From NCBI GenBank assembly GCA_024167805.1, contig CP099988.1, forward strand, positions 558,001-622,000: a stretch of 64,000 nt of DNA. The letters run 5' to 3'. Source of the DNA: Methanobacterium sp. ERen5. GTDB taxonomy: Archaea > Methanobacteriota > Methanobacteria > Methanobacteriales > Methanobacteriaceae. Shown here piece by piece: positions 60,857 to 64,000 of the stretch. Within the stretch, counting starts at the first letter, position 1. Every line of letters starts with the position of its first letter. The translations under genes were made by a program, and so were the position numbers. The notes below the pieces were generated by a model that saw nothing but the letters and a program-made list of their open reading frames with translations, did not search any database and was not told the origin of the DNA.

Positions 60857-61089
60857 ATATAATGGGATAAATGCGCTTGGTTAGACCCATAAAAATCATT
60901 ACAAACATTAACACAAGGTGGTTAATAATTACATTAACACCACATCCCTTACCAGGGTTACATGGGCCAAGTAAGCCTAATGTTAATAGGATAGTTTAGT
61001 GATGGTTATCCAACCATGGACTAAAATAGAAAAAATATAATCATAGTAAACATAAAATCAAAATTACAAAAAAGGAAAGAGGGCAATAA
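60857..61089 (+). other. Folded intergenic region upstream of dcd
   Basis: No gene in 233 bases. Complementary arms ACATTA (60931-60936) with TAATGT (60978-60983) enclose CTTAC (60948-60952) with GTAAG (60971-60975). Further on, a strong two-part hairpin at 60995-61025 pairs TTTAGT with ACTAAA and ATGGTT with AACCAT around loop ATCC. The hairpin has no T tail, so it does not look like a simple terminator. A small RNA or a leader element of dcd are possible. Confidence 0.35.
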
Positions 61090-61695
61090 ATGGCCATTCT
61101 AAGTGATAAAGATATAAAAAAGCATATTCAATCTGGAAAGATCGTTATTGATCCATTAAAAGAACCTGAAAGACAGATTCAACCATCTTCTGTAGATTTA
61201 AGGATAGGGAATGAATTTAAAGGATTTAAAATTATCCGAAAACCATGCATCGATCCAATGGACGAATCTGATATTGAATCCTACATGGAATCATTTTACA
61301 TCGACGATGGTGAACCTTTCATAATTCATCCTGGAGAATTTGCCCTTGCCACCACACATGAAACCATTCAATTACCCGATAATTTGGTTGCACGTGTTGA
61401 GGGTCGTTCTTCAATGGGTAGGTTGGGTATAACCATGCATGTCACAGCTGGTTACATCGATCCAGGATTTCGTGGCAAGATAACACTAGAAATATCCAAC
61501 ATTGGAAAAATGCCAGTGGCACTTTACACGGGACAGAGAGTGTGCCAGATAGTGTTTGAAACCATGACTACACCTGCAGACCGCCCATATGGACATCCTG
61601 AAAGGGATAGTAAGTACATGAATCAGGAACGGCCGGTTACAAGTAAAATTAAACATGACTACGAACTTGTAAGAAGGAAGAATAATAAATTATGA
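61090..61695 (+). CDS. dcd: dCTP deaminase (possibly bifunctional with dUTPase)
   Basis: Deaminates dCTP to dUTP, and in some archaea also hydrolyses dUTP to dUMP for thymidylate synthesis. 201 residues of the trimeric dUTPase fold: QIQPSSVDLRIGNEF, VEGRSSMGRLG (catalytic region), HVTAGYIDPGFRGKITLE, MPVALYTGQRVCQIVFE and a C-terminal YNxE-like KYMNQERP. GAGGGC precedes the ATG. Which of the two activities is present cannot be read from motifs alone. Confidence 0.9.
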   Translation: MAILSDKDIKKHIQSGKIVIDPLKEPERQIQPSSVDLRIGNEFKGFKIIRKPCIDPMDESDIESYMESFYIDDGEPFIIHPGEFALATTHETIQLPDNLVARVEGRSSMGRLGITMHVTAGYIDPGFRGKITLEISNIGKMPVALYTGQRVCQIVFETMTTPADRPYGHPERDSKYMNQERPVTSKIKHDYELVRRKNNKL

Positions 61696-61734
61696 ACTTC
61701 AACAATTTTTTTCTAATTAAATGTGAGGAATTGC

Positions 61735-63462
61735 ATGTCTGATACTAAAGTAATGAACATAGCTAAAAAAAGAGGATTTTTATGGTCTTCATTTGAGATA
61801 TACTCAGGTTCTGCAGGATTTTTTGATTACGGCCCCCTAGGTGCAACTCTAAAGAACAACATCATCTCAAAGTGGAGAAAGTACTACGTAGTTGGTGAAG
61901 GATTCTATGAAATTGAATCACCAACCATAATGCCAGAGGAAGCACTGAAGGCTTCTGGTCATGTTGATCATTTCACAGATCCCATGACTGAATGTAAGGA
62001 TTGTTTAGAAGTGTTCAGAGCAGACCATGTCATTGAAGACGTTATTGATGATGATGTGGAAGGACTTGAAAATCAGAAGTTGACTGAAATAATCTCAGAA
62101 AATCAAATAGGATGTCCGAAGTGCGGAGGTCATCTGACACATGTTTGGAGTTACAACCTCATGTTTCAGACCATGATCGGAGCTAAAGGTAAAGCCACAG
62201 GATATATGAGACCTGAAACTGCTCAGGGTATTTTTATACCATTTAAAAGGCTTTTAAGATTTTTCAGAGGCAAGTTACCCTTCGGTGTTGTTCAAATAGG
62301 AAAGGCATACCGTAATGAAATTTCCCCACGTCAGGGAATCATCAGACTCAGGGAATTCACACAGGCTGAAGCTGAAATATTTGTGGATCCTGTTGATAAA
62401 GACCATCCAAAATTTGCAACTGTTGCCAATGATGAGTTAAATCTCTTATCATCTGATGCACAGTTAAATAAAGAAGATCCGAAGATGGTAACAGCAAAAA
62501 ATGCCGTTGAAACGGGCTTGGTTTCTTCTGAAGTTTTAGCATACCAACTCTGCATCGCAGGAAGATTTTTGGCAGATCTAGGGATTCCAATTGAAGTCAT
62601 AAGATTCAGACAACATCTTCCAACTGAAATGGCTCATTATGCCATTGACTGTTGGGATGTTGAGGTTTTAACTGACAGGTTTGGTTGGATTGAAATCATA
62701 GGAATAGCCGACAGAACAGATTTTGATCTTAAATCACATGCCAAGTACAGCAACGAAGATTTGAGTGTTTTCATTGAATACGATGAACCTAAAAAGATCA
62801 ATAAACTTGTTGTTAAACCAGACATGAAGAAGTTCGGCCCACTGTTTAAGGCAGATGCCCCTAAAGTTATCAAGGCATTGGAAGATCTGGATGCATCTAA
62901 AGTACAGAAAGCATTTGACAATGATGAAACCTACAATATCGAACTTGAGGATAAAACCGTTGAAATAAGCTCTGATGTGGTGAGTTTCAATGAACAGGAA
63001 GAAATGATACGTGGTGAAAAGGTTGTTCCACACGTTATTGAACCCTCATTCGGTATTGATCGTATCATTTACTCCGTTTTACTCCATTCCTACACAGAAG
63101 ATGATGAAAGGGAATTTTTAAAACTTGAAAAACAAATAGCTCCAATTGGTGTTAATGTTTTTCCACTGGTAAACAAAGATAAACTTGCAGAAAGGGCCCA
63201 TGAAATAAGGGAAGAACTTAGAAATCAGGGCATAATTGCAGAGTATGATGGTTCAGGAACAATCGGAAGGAGATATGCCCGGTCTGATGAAATTGGAGTT
63301 CCATTTGCTGTTACAGTTGACCATGAAACCCTTGAAAATAACACTGTGACCATCAGAAACAGGGACAATTTAGAACAAGTTAGAATTCCAATTCAAGAGG
63401 TTTACAACGTTTTACTAGACTTATTAACTGGAAAAATGGAATTTGAATCATTACAACAGTGA
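61735..63462 (+). CDS. glyS: Glycyl-tRNA synthetase
   Basis: Class II, alpha-dimeric type, 575 residues from ATG 61735, with TGAGGA upstream. N-terminal catalytic part: RGFLWSSFEIYSGSAGFFDYGPLG, motif 2 region GKAYRNEISPRQGIIRLREFTQAE, YMRPETAQGIF, and motif 3 VVPHVIEPSFGIDRIIYSVL. A zinc-like insertion (CKDCLEVF and CPKCGG) is seen at about 85-145. The anticodon-binding domain follows from about 460 (IAPIGVNVFPLVNKD). It lies 39 bases after dcd and is probably co-transcribed. Confidence 0.95.
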   Translation: MSDTKVMNIAKKRGFLWSSFEIYSGSAGFFDYGPLGATLKNNIISKWRKYYVVGEGFYEIESPTIMPEEALKASGHVDHFTDPMTECKDCLEVFRADHVIEDVIDDDVEGLENQKLTEIISENQIGCPKCGGHLTHVWSYNLMFQTMIGAKGKATGYMRPETAQGIFIPFKRLLRFFRGKLPFGVVQIGKAYRNEISPRQGIIRLREFTQAEAEIFVDPVDKDHPKFATVANDELNLLSSDAQLNKEDPKMVTAKNAVETGLVSSEVLAYQLCIAGRFLADLGIPIEVIRFRQHLPTEMAHYAIDCWDVEVLTDRFGWIEIIGIADRTDFDLKSHAKYSNEDLSVFIEYDEPKKINKLVVKPDMKKFGPLFKADAPKVIKALEDLDASKVQKAFDNDETYNIELEDKTVEISSDVVSFNEQEEMIRGEKVVPHVIEPSFGIDRIIYSVLLHSYTEDDEREFLKLEKQIAPIGVNVFPLVNKDKLAERAHEIREELRNQGIIAEYDGSGTIGRRYARSDEIGVPFAVTVDHETLENNTVTIRNRDNLEQVRIPIQEVYNVLLDLLTGKMEFESLQQ

Positions 63463-63520
63463 AAATCCATATTCCACCATAATTCTTTTTTGGACAGTAC
63501 AAATAAATTGCATTTTATTT

Positions 63521-64000
63521 TTATAAAAAGCACATATCTATTGTAATCAGTGCAAGAAATATTAATGCGTACCACTTTTCGTTTTGCAGATTTAATTCTC
63601 CGGTTTTAAGTAAATATTGTAGTGCACTTATCAAAATTACCATCATTATTACTGCCAGTCCAATCCCGAACAAAACATCTGTTGGGAAGTGCACACCCGC
63701 AATTAACCTGCTTAAAGATAGGCTTATGGCAAAAATCATGAGAATAACTGCTAAAACCGTCTTTTTCAGGTTTCGTTTAAATGTTGCATCGTTGGTTAGG
63801 AAACAAATTATTAGGGGTAATGTACCTGCAAATGCTTGAAAAGCATGCCCAGATGGAAAAGAATGACCTCCAGGATGGTATATGCTGTTAATATCTGGAT
63901 AAAGCAACCATGGACGTGGAACAGCACCATAATATTTCATGAAGTCCACAATTGGAATACCTATGGCCAAAGTCATAACAGATAACAAAAACACTATCCG
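63521..64000 (-). CDS. PAP2-family membrane phosphatase, N-terminus cut by the window edge
   Basis: The frame is still open at base 64000, so the start is outside the window; 159 residues are seen. PAP2 signature: [20 protein letters not shown] and [16 protein letters not shown] hold the catalytic histidines and the arginine. Several hydrophobic helices, including one at the end. By family it dephosphorylates a polyprenyl diphosphate or phospholipid at the membrane. Convergent with glyS. Confidence 0.87.
   Translation of the reverse strand, partial: RIVFLLSVMTLAIGIPIVDFMKYYGAVPRPWLLYPDINSIYHPGGHSFPSGHAFQAFAGTLPLIICFLTNDATFKRNLKKTVLAVILMIFAISLSLSRLIAGVHFPTDVLFGIGLAVIMMVILISALQYLLKTGELNLQNEKWYALIFLALITIDMCFL

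Overview
The window looks like a chromosomal segment of a hydrogenotrophic methanogen of the order Methanobacteriales, most likely genus Methanobacterium. The base composition is AT-rich, promoters are archaeal TATA type, and ribosome sites are GGTGA/GGAGG-like. Lineage signatures include hdrB/hdrC heterodisulfide reductase genes, a run of methanogenesis marker genes (mmp2, 3, 6, 5, 15, 17), 2-phosphoglycerate kinase, F420H2 oxidase FprA, thiol:fumarate reductase TfrB, archaeal diphthine synthase, Trm5, DUF2096/DUF2117 proteins and an archaeal SRP (7S) RNA. The genus call is inference from gene content.

Layout: 1-9.5 kb is a surface-glycan cluster (acetyltransferase, UDP-GlcNAc 2-epimerase, four soluble or anchored glycosyltransferases, two GT-C type membrane transferases, and gene debris at 4.5-4.9 kb). 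9.5-19 kb is housekeeping: nucleotide clean-up, CoA synthesis, a B12-type radical SAM protein, amino-acid permease, two aminotransferases, an iron-sulfur protein, DNA glycosylase, tRNA-Ser and SRP RNA. 19-31 kb holds phosphate permease, FprA, CBS protein, 2-phosphoglycerate kinase, metallophosphoesterase, hdrCB, an archaeosine-synthase-like gene, a methyltransferase and an ABC-2 exporter. 31.6-35.5 kb has a Dam-type methylase, DphB, Trm5 and MtnA. 35.5-43.2 kb is a tightly overlapping minus-strand operon, DUF2117-mmp2-mmp3-mmp6-mmp5-mmp15-mmp17-nifB, which I read as the maturation/activation module for methyl-coenzyme M reductase. 43.2-46 kb has Nob1, a candidate structured RNA, MoaB, PyrE, a tiny zinc-ribbon protein and a PRC-barrel protein. 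46-57.5 kb is a carboxylic-acid uptake and activation island: two paralogous sodium:solute symporters, phosphate butyryltransferase, a phenylacetate-CoA ligase homologue, an ACT protein and indolepyruvate oxidoreductase IorAB. 57.7-64 kb has a YgjP-type peptidase, TfrB, TrmJ, Dcd, GlyS and a truncated PAP2 phosphatase.

Three things stand out. (1) Eight genes, including pyrE and iorA, are each broken by exactly one missing base inside a homopolymer (A/T 4-7 or G/C 4). This looks like systematic homopolymer under-calling rather than biology, so those genes are probably intact in the organism. (2) HdrC carries a 144-residue extension with KSK-headed 7- and 11-residue repeats, and a second, well-placed start signal exactly where canonical HdrC begins. 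(3) nifB is translationally coupled to the end of the mmp operon. Further leads are a motif shared by the two divergent symporter/acyl-enzyme intergenic regions, a folded RNA candidate at 43.9-44.0 kb, and a fold upstream of dcd. No CRISPR array, insertion sequence or prophage was seen.
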